6,191 nt of DNA from Deinococcus sp. (GTDB lineage: Bacteria > Deinococcota > Deinococci > Deinococcales > Deinococcaceae): the NCBI GenBank assembly GCA_028287665.1, contig JAQBPF010000395.1, positions 1-6,191 on the forward strand, written 5' to 3'. The notes under the pieces are model-generated. The model worked only from the letters and a program-made list of their open reading frames with translations, ran no database searches and had not been told where the DNA came from. Shown here in pieces: positions 1 to 5,169 of the stretch; positions within the stretch are counted from its first letter, which is position 1; every line of letters starts with the position of its first letter. The translations under genes were made by a program, and so were the position numbers.

Positions 1-446
1 TAATCCTGATCGGCCACGGGTTCGGCCTCGGCAGGGGTCACGGGCACCAGATGTGCGCCGTCCCAGGCGATCACGGCTCCATCGGGCGCGGCCAGCACGT
101 AGGGCGCTTGCGGCACGAACACGGCCAACACCCTGGCGCCCCCCGGCAGGCGGTGATGCTGCACGTTCACGGTCAGCCGTCCACCCGACAGTTCAAAAAT
201 CGCGTGCGTGACCATCAGCGGATGCAGTTCGCCCGCGTCCCGGAGGGTTTCGGTGCCGCCACCCAGCGCGTCCACGCCCACCAGCAGCGTGCCGCCCCGC
301 GCATTGGCAAGGCCCACCGCGTAGCGGGCCAACTCCTGCGGCGTCACATTCAGCGGCAGATGCACACAGGACGGCCCTGGCGGGGGCAGCACTCCAAGCG
401 GAGAAATGGCATTTTGGGCCTGCTCGGCCCCGCTGTTGGCAGTCAC
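1..446 (-). CDS. AlbA_2 (Schlafen-type) putative nucleic-acid-binding domain protein, partial
   Basis: This frame is open from a GTG at 446 to the left edge: 148 codons, with the final two bases TA left over, which could begin a stop or a Tyr codon. An in-frame TAG (465-467) lies seven codons upstream, so translation starts close to 446. Residues 30-137 fit the AlbA_2 fold: a helix with the motif [14 protein letters not shown] (46-59), then strands with [10 protein letters not shown] (107-116) and a late AVIAWDG hairpin (124-130), equivalent to the family's usual 'yiR.Gs' element. AlbA_2 domains occur in Schlafen-like proteins and bacterial regulators, often fused to an HTH or ATPase region; whether more follows here cannot be seen. 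The start has no Shine-Dalgarno but has a -10 box eight bases upstream, so a leaderless mRNA is likely. The family call rests on motif recognition by eye; a role in DNA or RNA binding is inference. Confidence 0.66.
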   Translation of the reverse strand, partial: MTANSGAEQAQNAISPLGVLPPPGPSCVHLPLNVTPQELARYAVGLANARGGTLLVGVDALGGGTETLRDAGELHPLMVTHAIFELSGGRLTVNVQHHRLPGGARVLAVFVPQAPYVLAAPDGAVIAWDGAHLVPVTPAEAEPVADQD

Positions 447-454
447 AAACGCAG

Positions 455-460
455 AGTATA
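455..460 (-). promoter_or_regulatory. -10 element for leaderless AlbA_2 gene
   Basis: On the minus strand the hexamer TATACT (five of six matches to TATAAT) ends eight bases before the GTG at 446. Transcription starting 7-9 bases after the box would begin at or beside the start codon, giving a leaderless or nearly leaderless mRNA. No good -35 hexamer is seen at the usual distance. The GCGTGC/GCACGC palindrome at 482-494 lies where a -35 region would begin. Confidence 0.6.
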
Positions 461-481
461 CGCGCTAACGGCAAAGGCGGG

Positions 482-494
482 GCGTGCTGCACGC
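482..494. repeat. 13-base palindrome between DUF3293 and AlbA_2 genes
   Basis: GCGTGC and GCACGC flank a single T, a perfect 6+1+6 inverted repeat in the 60-base gap between the DUF3293 stop and the AlbA_2 start. In RNA only five pairs with a three-base loop could form, and no T-run follows on the minus strand, so it is a weak terminator candidate. Its place just upstream of the TATACT box would also suit a dimeric regulator's operator. The function is unproven. Confidence 0.4.
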
Positions 495-506
495 TGGGGC
501 AGAGGG

Positions 507-1058
507 CTAGCCTTCTGCGGTCGCAGCGTTCACGTCGTGCACCCAGTACCGTTCCACACGGCAGCGCTCTGCACGGCGTCTCTCTACTCCACCTCTGTCC
601 ACTTTCCTGCGGTCTGTGCCCAGCCACACCAGGGCCGCACGCCTTCCCACGCCGTACAACACCGCTGCCTGAGCAAATTCGCGGCCCAGGCGGATGCCGT
701 CACGCAGGCTGGCTCCGGGCAGGATCAGGGCCGTTTCGCGCCATTCCTGCTCGCCATTAAAAGACAACAGGGGCGTGACTCCTGCCCGGCTGACCCGCTG
801 GAGGAGCCGTTGATGGGCCTCGGCGTTGATCCATTCCGCCTGATACTGGCCGCCCGGATTCCACGCGGTGACGATCACCCAGGAGCGCACGTCGGCGGCC
901 CAGTCAGGTGAAAATTCATGGGCTTCAGCCCGGTTCAGGTCTGGGCTGAGCCGAAAGCGTTGCCAGACCGGGCCGTAGGTGGCCCCCAAAAAACCCTCTC
1001 GCCTCGCTGGATCCGGCCACAGCGCCGCAAACTCGGTCGTCCGGAATTCTGAACTCAT
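507..1058 (-). CDS. DUF3293 domain-containing protein
   Basis: This is a 183-residue protein of unknown function. Residues 59-146 carry the hallmarks of DUF3293: a hydrophobic strand ending in TAWNPGG (64-70), NGEQEWRE (101-108) and GREFAQAAVL (125-134). The family has no established activity. The ATG at 1058 was chosen because it overlaps the stop of the preceding gene as ATGA and sits just ahead of the conserved part; the frame stays open further upstream, but that stretch lies inside the neighbouring gene. No Shine-Dalgarno is visible, so reinitiation after the upstream gene is likely. After residue 147 the protein leaves the conserved domain and ends in a basic tail with about ten arginines in 24 residues (VDRGGVERRR, CRVER), encoded by repeat-like DNA. 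It is third in the truD unit. Confidence 0.78.
   Translation of the reverse strand: MSSEFRTTEFAALWPDPARREGFLGATYGPVWQRFRLSPDLNRAEAHEFSPDWAADVRSWVIVTAWNPGGQYQAEWINAEAHQRLLQRVSRAGVTPLLSFNGEQEWRETALILPGASLRDGIRLGREFAQAAVLYGVGRRAALVWLGTDRRKVDRGGVERRRAERCRVERYWVHDVNAATAEG
546..617. repeat. Degenerate pyrimidine-rich repeat-like patch inside the DUF3293 3' end
   Basis: On the plus strand this stretch is a run of related short words (TCTCTAC, TCCACCT, CTGTCCA, CTTTCCT), loosely spaced at about seven bases and unlike the balanced codon pattern around it. In the gene's frame it encodes the arginine-rich tail (residues 148-171). It resembles a decayed short tandem repeat that has extended a coding end. 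The periodicity is imperfect, so this is a tentative call. Confidence 0.3.
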
Positions 1059-1423
1059 TGGCGGGCCACAGTGGCATTGACGTTCAGAATCTTCTGGTCC
1101 CGGAACTTCAGAACCAGGACCAGTTTCTGTCCTGATTTGAACGATCCGCCCAGGGCCACCCGGTAGGCCGAATCGGCATTCAGCACCACCGTACCGCTGA
1201 CCGGAATACTGGGTACAGCCATGCAGCGCGGCGTGCATTTCAGCAGTCGGGCGCGGCCCCCCCCGCTCCAGACGCCCAACAGTTCGTCGTCGCGGGCCGA
1301 GCTGATCCGCCCCTCAAGGATGGCCCCCGCAAACGAGGGCCGCAGCCCCAACGTCGCGCTGGGCAGTTGCAGGGCCAGCGCCGATCCAAGCAGCATGATC
1401 ACCATCAACAGGGTGCCCTTCAT
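1055..1423 (-). CDS. Small exported protein of unknown function
   Basis: This 122-residue protein begins with a short positive start (MKG) and a hydrophobic stretch (residues 4-18, ending ALA before LQ) that looks like a cleavable signal peptide. The mature part of about 104 residues is rich in alternating hydrophobic residues and probably beta-structured. It has two cysteines close together (C63 and C67, in CTPRC) that could form a disulfide or bind a metal outside the cytoplasm. I do not recognise a family. Its ATG overlaps the truD stop as ATGA, and a purine-rich GGAGAGG lies immediately upstream inside truD. Its own stop overlaps the DUF3293 start in the same way, so it should be co-translated with both neighbours. 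The start is well supported by the overlap and the signal peptide; the function is unknown. Confidence 0.72.
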   Translation of the reverse strand: MKGTLLMVIMLLGSALALQLPSATLGLRPSFAGAILEGRISSARDDELLGVWSGGGRARLLKCTPRCMAVPSIPVSGTVVLNADSAYRVALGGSFKSGQKLVLVLKFRDQKILNVNATVARQ

Positions 1424-2520
1424 GCCTCTCCACCCAATACATCCTCGCTGGCGTCACTGCCCGGCGCGTCTTCGGGGACGTCGCCGGGCAACTCTGACGT
1501 ATCTATGTCGACCTTCATGATTTCGCGCAGCACACTGGTGGCAAAGCTGCCCTTGGGAAGGGTAAACGCCGCTGTAAATCCGTCCTCCTCGGGCGTGATC
1601 TGCGGTTCCTGCAAAAACACCCGCGTGAGGCGGCGGTCGCCCCGGCGCGAGACGAAGACGTCGGGCGTGAGGTCGAAGGCGGCGAGGGCCTCGGCTTCCA
1701 GCTCTCCGGCCTCCAGCGTCAGAGGTTTCACTTTTTTGCCGAACAGGGTGCCTGTGGCGCTGACTTCGCCCCGTTCGGCGCGGCCCTGCTCGGCGGCAGC
1801 GTCTTCGACCAAAAAGACGCCGCCAGTGTCGTGCTTTTTGGCCATATCGCCCGCAATCAGGGCGGCAAAGAGTCCACGTTCCAGCCTCAGGCTCAGAAAG
1901 CCGTTAAAGACCATGCTCTGCACGCTGGTGGTCAGAAACCGCCGCACTCGCGGGTCTTTGACCTTCGATTCGCCGCGCAGCACGCGCAGTCCTTCTTCGG
2001 CGTTCAGACCGCCCAGGCCAAAGCGCTGGGGACCGAAATAGTTCGGTACGCCCACCTGCGCCAGGGTACTGAGGCTGGCCTCGGCGTCGGCGGCTGCGCC
2101 TGCTGCGTCCCGCACGCGCACCACAAAGCGGTTGCCGTGCAGATGGCCCATCGCCAGTTTGTTGCCGTGCCGCGCCGTTTCCAGGATTCTTACCCCATCC
2201 ATGGCAAACGATTCCAGCCGCCGCTCCACTTTGCCGGGCAGACTGATCCACTGCGAGGTCACGGCATGGCGGTCTTTAAGGCCCGCAACGCCCACATCGC
2301 GGTCACGCACGCCCAGCTGAGCTGTCAGCTCGCGCAACATGTGCGAGGTGGTGTGTCCGGTCTTTTCCAGCCGCACAAACAGGTGCTCGCCCTCGCCCGA
2401 AGGCAGATAGGCGGGCACCTCATCCACACGGAAGTCTTCTGGCACGCGGCGGAGCGTGCCCCCCGTTCCATGCCCTGCCGTAGAAGCGGCGAGCGCCGAC
2501 CAGTCAAACACCAAACTCAC
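1420..2520 (-). CDS. truD: tRNA pseudouridine synthase D (TruD)
   Basis: This 366-residue enzyme isomerises U13 of certain tRNAs to pseudouridine. It carries the TruD family blocks in order: [17 protein letters not shown] (30-46), [12 protein letters not shown] (80-91) with the catalytic aspartate at D83 (equivalent to E. coli D80), [10 protein letters not shown] (129-138), [11 protein letters not shown] (158-168), [10 protein letters not shown] (254-263) and [16 protein letters not shown] (321-336). The length is usual for the family. Residues 337-366 form an acidic, probably disordered tail. The start is a GTG at 2520, because an in-frame TGA lies about nine codons upstream and no ATG intervenes. 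TATGGT ends nine bases before the GTG and may be the -10 of a leaderless or short-leader mRNA; GGTGGT is at best a weak ribosome site. It is first of a three-gene unit, sharing ATGA with the next gene. Confidence 0.96.
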   Translation of the reverse strand: MSLVFDWSALAASTAGHGTGGTLRRVPEDFRVDEVPAYLPSGEGEHLFVRLEKTGHTTSHMLRELTAQLGVRDRDVGVAGLKDRHAVTSQWISLPGKVERRLESFAMDGVRILETARHGNKLAMGHLHGNRFVVRVRDAAGAAADAEASLSTLAQVGVPNYFGPQRFGLGGLNAEEGLRVLRGESKVKDPRVRRFLTTSVQSMVFNGFLSLRLERGLFAALIAGDMAKKHDTGGVFLVEDAAAEQGRAERGEVSATGTLFGKKVKPLTLEAGELEAEALAAFDLTPDVFVSRRGDRRLTRVFLQEPQITPEEDGFTAAFTLPKGSFATSVLREIMKVDIDTSELPGDVPEDAPGSDASEDVLGGEA

Positions 2521-2529
2521 GATGAGACC

Positions 2530-2535
2530 ACCATA
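2530..2535 (-). promoter_or_regulatory. Candidate -10 element for truD
   Basis: On the minus strand TATGGT (fits TANNNT) ends nine bases before the truD GTG. The spacing is two or three bases longer than at the other starts in this window, so the transcript may be leaderless or have a leader of a few bases. No -35 is obvious. It lies just downstream of the inverted repeat at 2542-2563. Confidence 0.4.
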
Positions 2536-2541
2536 CGCGCC

Positions 2542-2563
2542 CTCTCATGTGGGGTTATGAGAG
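2542..2563. repeat. 7-base perfect inverted repeat upstream of truD
   Basis: CTCTCAT and ATGAGAG are perfect reverse complements separated by eight bases (2549-2556). A further ATGAGA copy lies at 2522-2527, next to the truD start. No T-run follows on the minus strand, so it is not a standard intrinsic terminator for the upstream gene. Its position, centred about 20 bases upstream of the candidate -10 box, suits a regulator site. The arms are AT-richer than the surrounding DNA. Confidence 0.45.
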
Positions 2564-2630
2564 CGCTGGGGGAAGACAACGGCGGTGGTGGGGGCAGTGC
2601 TGTGAGAAATCTTGGCGCACAGCGGGCGTC

Positions 2631-2667
2631 CAGTTCAGCTGGGTCGGCCCATTGGTGTCAGTTCAGC
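2631..2667. repeat. Pair of 9-base direct repeats
   Basis: CAGTTCAGC occurs at 2631-2639 and again at 2659-2667, starts 28 bases apart. The second copy covers the last codons of the membrane protein gene. It could be chance or a small duplication at the gene end; no function is suggested. Confidence 0.25.
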
Positions 2668-3455
2668 ACGCGGTAATTGGCATGCACCCTCGGTGTCCAG
2701 TCGGCCCGGAACAGCAGCGGCGTGCCGGAGGTGCCGCCCGCCACATACCAGACCCGCACGCCGGATTCCTGCCCGTCCAGCGGCAAGAAGGCGGTCTGCC
2801 CGGCCCGCAGCGTATTCAGGGGTTGCCCGCCCTCATCACGCAGCCGCAACCAGCCGTTCACGCTGGCGGGCGACCATCCAGCCAGATTGAGGGTCCGCCG
2901 CGAGATGTTGCGCAGCTGAGCGCCGTGTTCGGTCAGGGTGACGGTCAGGTCGGGCAATTCGGGTGACTGGACCGCCTGCCAGCGCACGCCGAAACCGGGC
3001 GTGCGGGCAGCAGCCGGAGGGTAGAGGACCGAAGAAATCAGGCCGCCCGCACCAGCCAGCAGCAACATCAGGGCCGCGCCCACCGCCACGCTGTCTACCT
3101 CCGGCGCACTGACGATGGCCAGGGTCAGTACCGCGCCCAGCAGCAGGCTGACCAGCGGCCACGCAACGCCCGGTTTGCGGCGGCTAAAGACAAAGGCCCC
3201 CGGCCAGAACTCGGCGATCAGCAGCACGGCTGCGCCGATCCCAAACAGTGCGGGCACATCCAGCACGGGCGCAAACAGCACCATCGCCAGCCCCGGCACA
3301 CTCCACCAGGCGGCACGCGGCACCTGCCCCAGCCGCGCTTCTCGGCCCACCCGCAGTAGCCAGTAGGCCGCCAGCAGCCCAATCATCAGCGCAAATGCCC
3401 CCGATACCCGCGTCAGAGGGGTCAGGCTTCCCAGCAGGCCGAGGTCAACCCCCAT
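2658..3455 (-). CDS. Multi-pass membrane protein with extracytoplasmic C-terminal domain, unknown function
   Basis: This is a 265-residue protein. Hydrophobic stretches at about residues 16-36, 50-65, 66-83, 100-117 and 122-146 suggest four or five membrane spans, separated by short charged loops ([16 protein letters not shown]). Residues 150-265 are soluble and probably beta-rich, with [13 protein letters not shown] (182-194) followed by a Gly/Asn-rich turn and [11 protein letters not shown] (216-226). That arrangement recalls the lamin-tail-like and other small beta-sandwich folds but is not a firm match. The family is not recognised. The ATG at 3455 is supported by GGGAGG eight bases upstream, lying inside the last codons of moaB, and the two genes overlap by 11 bases. 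This is the only strong Shine-Dalgarno in the window, as expected for an internal operon gene. A link to molybdenum cofactor use is suggested only by this coupling. Confidence 0.75.
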   Translation of the reverse strand: MGVDLGLLGSLTPLTRVSGAFALMIGLLAAYWLLRVGREARLGQVPRAAWWSVPGLAMVLFAPVLDVPALFGIGAAVLLIAEFWPGAFVFSRRKPGVAWPLVSLLLGAVLTLAIVSAPEVDSVAVGAALMLLLAGAGGLISSVLYPPAAARTPGFGVRWQAVQSPELPDLTVTLTEHGAQLRNISRRTLNLAGWSPASVNGWLRLRDEGGQPLNTLRAGQTAFLPLDGQESGVRVWYVAGGTSGTPLLFRADWTPRVHANYRVLN

Positions 3456-4194
3456 TGCCGCCGCCTCCCGGTCGGTGCCGCCCCAGTTCGGGCGCTTTGG
3501 CCCCGGTTGCGCTGGGCTTGGAGGCCGTTGCCGTGCCCAGACTGGCTGTGCCGCCCACAGACCGGCCCCCGCCCAGATCGGTCACGCCGGGTTGGCCGTG
3601 CCGCGTGACCTCGAAAGCCAGATGCGAGAGTTCGGATTTCAGCAGGCCTTCCCAGGCAGTGGTCACGGCGTTCAGGCTGCCGGGCAGGGCAAAAATCACC
3701 GCGCCCCGGCACAGGCCCGCCACTGCCCGCGACAGCATGGCCGCGCCGCCCACCTGCGCGTAAGACAGCATCCGGAACAGTTCGCCAAAGCCGGGGATCG
3801 GTTTGGTGATCAGCGATTCCACCACCGGAATAGTCACGTCGCGCCCGGTGATGCCTGTGCCGCCACTGCTGATGACGACAGTGGCTTCCCGCACGAAGGC
3901 CACCAGCGCGGCGCGAATCTCCACGGCGTCGTCTTTGACAATCCGGTAAGACGTGATTTCGTGCCCCAGCGCCCGGAGTTCAGTCAGCAGGTACTGGCCG
4001 CTGGTATCGGTTTCGGGGGTACGGGTATCGCTGACGATCAGGACGGCCACCCGCACAGGCGCAGAAGCCGCCGCGACGTGGTGGGCTGTTTTTCCGAGTG
4101 AGACTGAACCCAGCGAACTGGACCCCTGCGGAGAGGAAAGGCCAGCGGTCTGTCCTGCGAAGGGGCCAGTGGGTGGGCGGGTCGGGTCCGACAT
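3445..4194 (-). CDS. moaB: MoaB/Mog-family molybdenum cofactor biosynthesis protein
   Basis: This 249-residue protein contains a MoCF_biosynth domain at about 46-200: [18 protein letters not shown] (49-66), the molybdopterin-site loop [15 protein letters not shown] (109-123) and [18 protein letters not shown] (168-185). MoaB/Mog proteins adenylate molybdopterin before metal insertion in the cytoplasm; the E. coli MoaB paralogue itself is of uncertain role. The catalytic loops look intact. It is longer than E. coli MoaB (about 170 residues) because of a Ser/Gly/Pro-rich N-terminal segment (1-45) and a Gly/Ala/Ser/Thr-rich C-terminal segment (about 205-249), both probably disordered. A GTG at 4200 is an alternative start two codons earlier, but it directly abuts a TATCGT -10 box. 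The ATG at 4194 is six bases after that box and fits a leaderless start. It is first gene of a two-gene unit. Confidence 0.92.
   Translation of the reverse strand: MSDPTRPPTGPFAGQTAGLSSPQGSSSLGSVSLGKTAHHVAAASAPVRVAVLIVSDTRTPETDTSGQYLLTELRALGHEITSYRIVKDDAVEIRAALVAFVREATVVISSGGTGITGRDVTIPVVESLITKPIPGFGELFRMLSYAQVGGAAMLSRAVAGLCRGAVIFALPGSLNAVTTAWEGLLKSELSHLAFEVTRHGQPGVTDLGGGRSVGGTASLGTATASKPSATGAKAPELGRHRPGGGGNGG
3464..3469 (-). promoter_or_regulatory. Ribosome binding site for membrane protein gene, inside moaB
   Basis: On the minus strand GGGAGG lies eight bases before the ATG at 3455, within the Gly-rich last codons of moaB. It fixes the downstream start and contrasts with the absence of such sites at the operon-first genes here. 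The Gly-rich end of MoaB may partly reflect the need to encode this site. Confidence 0.65.
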
Positions 4195-4200
4195 ATCCAC

Positions 4201-4206
4201 ACGATA
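4201..4206 (-). promoter_or_regulatory. -10 element for leaderless moaB
   Basis: On the minus strand TATCGT (TANNNT) ends six bases before the ATG at 4194 and touches the upstream GTG at 4200. A transcript beginning six to seven bases after the box would start at the ATG, excluding the GTG as the start. No clear -35 hexamer is visible. Confidence 0.55.
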
Positions 4207-4235
4207 CGACTCGGCCCCTCTGCCCGCACAGGCAC

Positions 4236-4247
4236 ACGCTTACGCTT
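4236..4247. repeat. Tandem hexamer ACGCTT x2 in the divergent promoter region
   Basis: ACGCTT occurs twice back to back, about 30 bases upstream of the moaB -10 box and 70 bases upstream of the DUF1844 -10 box. It may be a chance duplication or a small protein-binding site shared by the divergent promoters. Confidence 0.25.
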
Positions 4248-4267
4248 GGTTCAGCCTTTGTGCCTAT

Positions 4268-4288
4268 CCCCCCGGTCCACCCCCCCCC
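4268..4288. repeat. C6 and C9 homopolymer tracts
   Basis: Six Cs (4268-4273) and nine Cs (4280-4288) lie in the 135-base gap between the divergent moaB and DUF1844 genes. On the minus strand they are G6 and G9. The C9 run ends about 28 bases upstream of the DUF1844 -10 box, near the -35 position. Such runs can change length by slippage and are also error-prone in sequencing. Confidence 0.6.
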
Positions 4289-4316
4289 GTCTGCCCGCGC
4301 CTGTGCCCACTGGCTT

Positions 4317-4322
4317 TAGACT
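4317..4322 (+). promoter_or_regulatory. -10 element for leaderless DUF1844 gene
   Basis: TAGACT (TANNNT) ends seven bases before the ATG at 4330, and no Shine-Dalgarno is present in the interval. This is the expected geometry for transcription starting at the A of the start codon. A recognisable -35 is missing at 17 bases upstream, where the sequence is C/G-rich. Confidence 0.55.
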
Positions 4323-4329
4323 GCCTTCT

Positions 4330-4641
4330 ATGCCTCACCCCGAATTTGTCGGCCTTGTGAATAGCCTTCAGGCCACTGCCGAAGCTGCGCTGGGCGACCT
4401 GAACGCCGCCACAGCCAGCGCCGCCCGCGACGGCCTGCTCGACCAGAGCCGCGCCCGCCAGACCGCCGAACGCAGCCTGAAACTGCTGACCATGCTGGCC
4501 GAGAAAACCCGAGGCAATCTGGATTTCACGGAAGCGGATCTGCTCACCGGAGCCATCGGCAGCCTCCGCGCCCGGCTGGACGAGCAACCCGCCCCGCCCA
4601 CCGAACTGCCGATGTTTGGCGGCCCCAACAGTGGCAATTGA
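4330..4641 (+). CDS. DUF1844 domain-containing protein
   Basis: This is a 103-residue, mostly helical cytoplasmic protein. Residues 5-84 match the DUF1844 pattern: [19 protein letters not shown] near the start, a central helix [15 protein letters not shown] (42-56), then the strongly conserved AEKTRGNL (57-64) followed by a final helix ending in GSLRARLDE (77-85). The last 18 residues are Pro/Gly/Asn-rich. The family has no established biochemical role. The frame is open further upstream, but the ATG at 4330 is preferred because conserved residues begin right after it and the TAGACT box sits seven bases before it. The stop overlaps the dtd start by one base (TGATG), so the two genes should be translated together; a link to translation quality control is only suggested by this. 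Confidence 0.83.
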   Translation: MPHPEFVGLVNSLQATAEAALGDLNAATASAARDGLLDQSRARQTAERSLKLLTMLAEKTRGNLDFTEADLLTGAIGSLRARLDEQPAPPTELPMFGGPNSGN

Positions 4642-5108
4642 TGCGGGCCGTCGTACAACGGGTGACGCGGGCGAGCTGCACGGTAGACGGCCAGATCACG
4701 GGCCAGGTCGGGGCCGGATTTATGGTGCTGCTGGGTGTGGCTCCCGGCGATACGCAGGCAACGGCAGCGGCACTGGCCCAAAAAATTGTGAAGCTGCGGG
4801 TGTTCAACGACGCGGCAGGCAAGATGAATCTGGCATTGGCGGATGTAAGGGGCCCGGATGGAGCAGGCGCGGTTCTGAGCATCAGTCAATTCACCCTGTA
4901 CGCCGATACGCGCCGGGGCAACCGTCCGGGGTTTACCGGGGCCGCCGCACCCGAACAGGCCCGCGAACTGTACGCCGAATTCAATGCGGCCCTGCGCTCA
5001 CACGGCGTGGAGGTACAGGAAGGCGTCTTTGGGACACACATGGTGCTGGATCTCATCAATGACGGCCCGGTGACGCTGATTCTCGACACGGCGGAGTGGG
5101 CCAGCTAG
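4641..5108 (+). CDS. dtd: D-aminoacyl-tRNA deacylase (Dtd)
   Basis: This 155-residue enzyme hydrolyses D-amino acids (and mischarged glycine) from tRNA, acting as a chirality checkpoint in the cytoplasm; it works as a homodimer. The N-terminus [17 protein letters not shown] matches the family start, SQFTL (82-86) and RRGNRPGF (91-98) form one side of the active site, and NDGPVT (140-145) holds the Gly-cisPro motif that rejects L-amino acids. Length and all motifs are normal. The ATG at 4641 is chosen over an adjacent in-frame TTG at 4638 because family members begin M-hydrophobic-QRV at this point. It shares one base with the DUF1844 stop and has no good Shine-Dalgarno, pointing to coupling with the upstream gene. 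No clear terminator follows in the 61 bases before the next gene. Confidence 0.96.
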   Translation: MRAVVQRVTRASCTVDGQITGQVGAGFMVLLGVAPGDTQATAAALAQKIVKLRVFNDAAGKMNLALADVRGPDGAGAVLSISQFTLYADTRRGNRPGFTGAAAPEQARELYAEFNAALRSHGVEVQEGVFGTHMVLDLINDGPVTLILDTAEWAS

Positions 5109-5157
5109 GAACAGATCAGGCTCTCACGTCTTCCACACGGCACTCACCCTTGCCCCC

Positions 5158-5163
5158 TAACAT
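5158..5163 (+). promoter_or_regulatory. -10 element for leaderless LysM-M23 gene
   Basis: TAACAT (TANNNT) ends six bases before the ATG at 5170, with no Shine-Dalgarno between. A transcript from this box would begin at the start codon. It suggests the gene is transcribed separately from dtd, although read-through is possible because no terminator is seen. Confidence 0.55.
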
Positions 5164-5169
5164 GCACAC

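Noticed and set aside
51..911. A 286-residue open frame on the plus strand
   Set aside because: It spans two genes on the opposite strand and their intergenic region, and its translation has no domain or sensible composition.
1059..1238. N-terminal extension of the DUF3293 protein to a start at 1238
   Set aside because: The extra 60 residues lie within the exported protein gene and look like out-of-frame translation; the ATGA overlap at 1055-1058 supports the shorter form.
2541..2564. Intrinsic terminator for the moaB-membrane protein unit
   Set aside because: The inverted repeat has a 7-base stem of mixed composition, an 8-base loop and no following T-run on the minus strand.
1831..2676. 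A 281-residue plus-strand open frame over the truD start
   Set aside because: It is antisense to the strongly conserved TruD motifs, His/Arg-rich and has no recognisable family.
4268..4288. A canonical three-tetrad G-quadruplex on the minus strand
   Set aside because: G9 and G6 with a short spacer do not give four separate G3 runs with normal loops unless the long run folds on itself; this is possible but not convincing from sequence alone.
4246..4329. N-terminal extension of the DUF1844 protein to 4246
   Set aside because: The extension is Pro/Cys-rich, crosses the C9 tract and the -10 box, and lies upstream of the first conserved residues.
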